Below the pieces are notes generated by a model, which worked only from the letters and a program-made list of their open reading frames with translations, searched no databases and was not told the DNA's origin. A stretch of 28,127 nt of DNA, from assembly GCA_003427395.1 (NCBI GenBank), contig BFEA01000086.1:1854515-1882641 (forward strand). Reading direction: 5' to 3'. Every line of letters begins with the position of its first letter. Position 1 is the first letter of the stretch. The position numbers and the translations under genes are program-made. This document shows positions 27,754 through 28,127 of this stretch, piece after piece. The stretch comes from Chara braunii. Lineage: Eukaryota > Streptophyta > Charophyceae > Charales > Characeae.

Positions 27754-27920
27754 ACGAAAGAAGAAAGAAGAAGAAGAAGAAGAAGAAGAAGAAGAAGAAG
27801 AAGAAGAAGAAGAAGAAGAAGAAAAAGAAGAAGCAGAAGCAGAAGAAGAAGAAGAAGAAGAAGAAGAAGAAGAAGAAGAAGAAGAAGGAGGAGGATGACC
27901 TTTGTTTTTTCTTTTTTTTT

Positions 27921-27962
27921 CAACCTAACGTGTCTCATGTGACCTACCGAATGTCGACGAAC
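27921..27962 (+). repeat. Conserved satellite module, copy 4
   Basis: As copy 3 with CATGTG and ending GAACAAG; 496 bp after copy 3, or 243 bp after the reduced copy. Confidence 0.9.
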
Positions 27963-28050
27963 AAGAAGAAGAAGAAGAAGCAGAAGGAGAAGAAGAAGAA
28001 GAAGAAGAAGAAGCAGAAGAAGCAGAAGAAGAAGAAGAAGAAGAAGAGGA

Positions 28051-28127
28051 GAAATAATTTTTCCCGATCAGGAGAGGAAAACGAAACCACTATAGCCTGT
28101 TTCTCCCATTTACCCCTCCCCTATCCC
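28051..28127. other. Non-repetitive right edge
   Basis: The satellite stops near 28050; the last 77 bases are ordinary sequence ending C-rich. Nothing recognised. Confidence 0.5.

Larger units (their letters stand above)
26376..28050 (+). repeat. Compound GAA satellite with conserved ~44-bp modules
   Basis: Purine-only blocks (GAA runs at about 26427-26464, 26717-26807, 26910-26949, 27201-27245, 27475-27510, 27700-27890, 27962-28048) alternate with a short T-rich stretch and a conserved module (entries below). The same order of motifs (GAGGTGAGGAGGGGAAGAAG, GGTCGAGG.GAAAGATG, GAC.A.GAGGA, GATGACCGAAGAAGGAGGGG) precedes each of the first three modules, so it is a higher-order satellite. Long open frames in it encode only Glu/Lys/Arg or Leu/Ser runs. 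Confidence 0.93.

Noticed and set aside
26662-27942. Glu/Lys/Arg-rich and Leu/Ser-rich frames in the GAA satellite
   Set aside because: Triplet repeats stay open in every frame; the peptides are homopolymer-like and differ between units.
1-28127. CRISPR arrays, bacterial operons or phage genes
   Set aside because: No regularly spaced repeat-spacer array, no ribosome-binding-site-led gene clusters; all recognised features are eukaryotic.

Overview
The window looks like repeat-rich nuclear DNA of a streptophyte (land plant or charophyte green alga). The grounds are a Ty3/gypsy chromovirus-type retrotransposon with a plant-style initiator-tRNA-Met primer site, a second LTR element with a tRNA-Asp-type primer site, a U6 snRNA-like sequence, GT/AG splice sites, and long GA/GAA tracts. 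The gag and pol wording reminds me of repeats in the Chara braunii genome; that is recollection and inference, not a search result. It is a draft assembly: one run of Ns at 14341-14657, a single N at 26808, and an uncut Nextera mate-pair junction at 5310-5347.

Layout. 1-467: CT microsatellite, then C-rich DNA without a recognisable gene. 484-6095: an LTR-flanked element with no coding capacity (LARD-like), plus-oriented, with a tRNA-Asp-type primer site and an interior holding repeated hairpins; its 3' LTR contains a 236-bp artificial duplication around the Nextera adapter. 6096-7111: spacer with tRNA-derived SINE pieces, one split by a later poly(A) retroposon. 7112-15638: complete but dead Ty3/gypsy element on the minus strand, with two LTRs, PBS, PPT-like tract, 4-bp target duplication, gag with a CCHC knuckle, protease, reverse transcriptase, RNase H, integrase and a chromodomain-like C-terminus, broken by several stops and frameshifts. 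15639-18600: old LTR fragment, tRNA-like sequence, U6-like sequence, short repeated modules and a decayed Ser/Pro-rich reading frame.

18600-23400: the only stretch that may hold host gene pieces, all on the minus strand. The clearest is a 73-bp exon of a peptidyl-tRNA hydrolase 2 (PTH2) family protein between good splice sites; other open frames end at strong splice-donor matches, around a 144-bp tandem repeat. A 72-nt foldback lies at 19834-19905. 23715-25131: LTR fragment of the first family abutting a broken minus-strand gag. 25900-28060: about 2 kb of almost pure purine strand: a GGATGGA-type minisatellite, then GAA blocks separated by a conserved ~44-bp non-repetitive module.

No intact gene with a confident start-to-stop structure is visible. 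The genes shown do not form a pathway; the window is mainly a record of nested retroelement insertion, decay and satellite growth. The best leads are the CAG-to-TAG pattern of nonsense mutations in the gypsy element, the covarying hairpin series inside the non-coding LTR element, the periodic TTGACC array in the gypsy leader, the U6-like copy with altered catalytic positions, and the modular GAA satellite.
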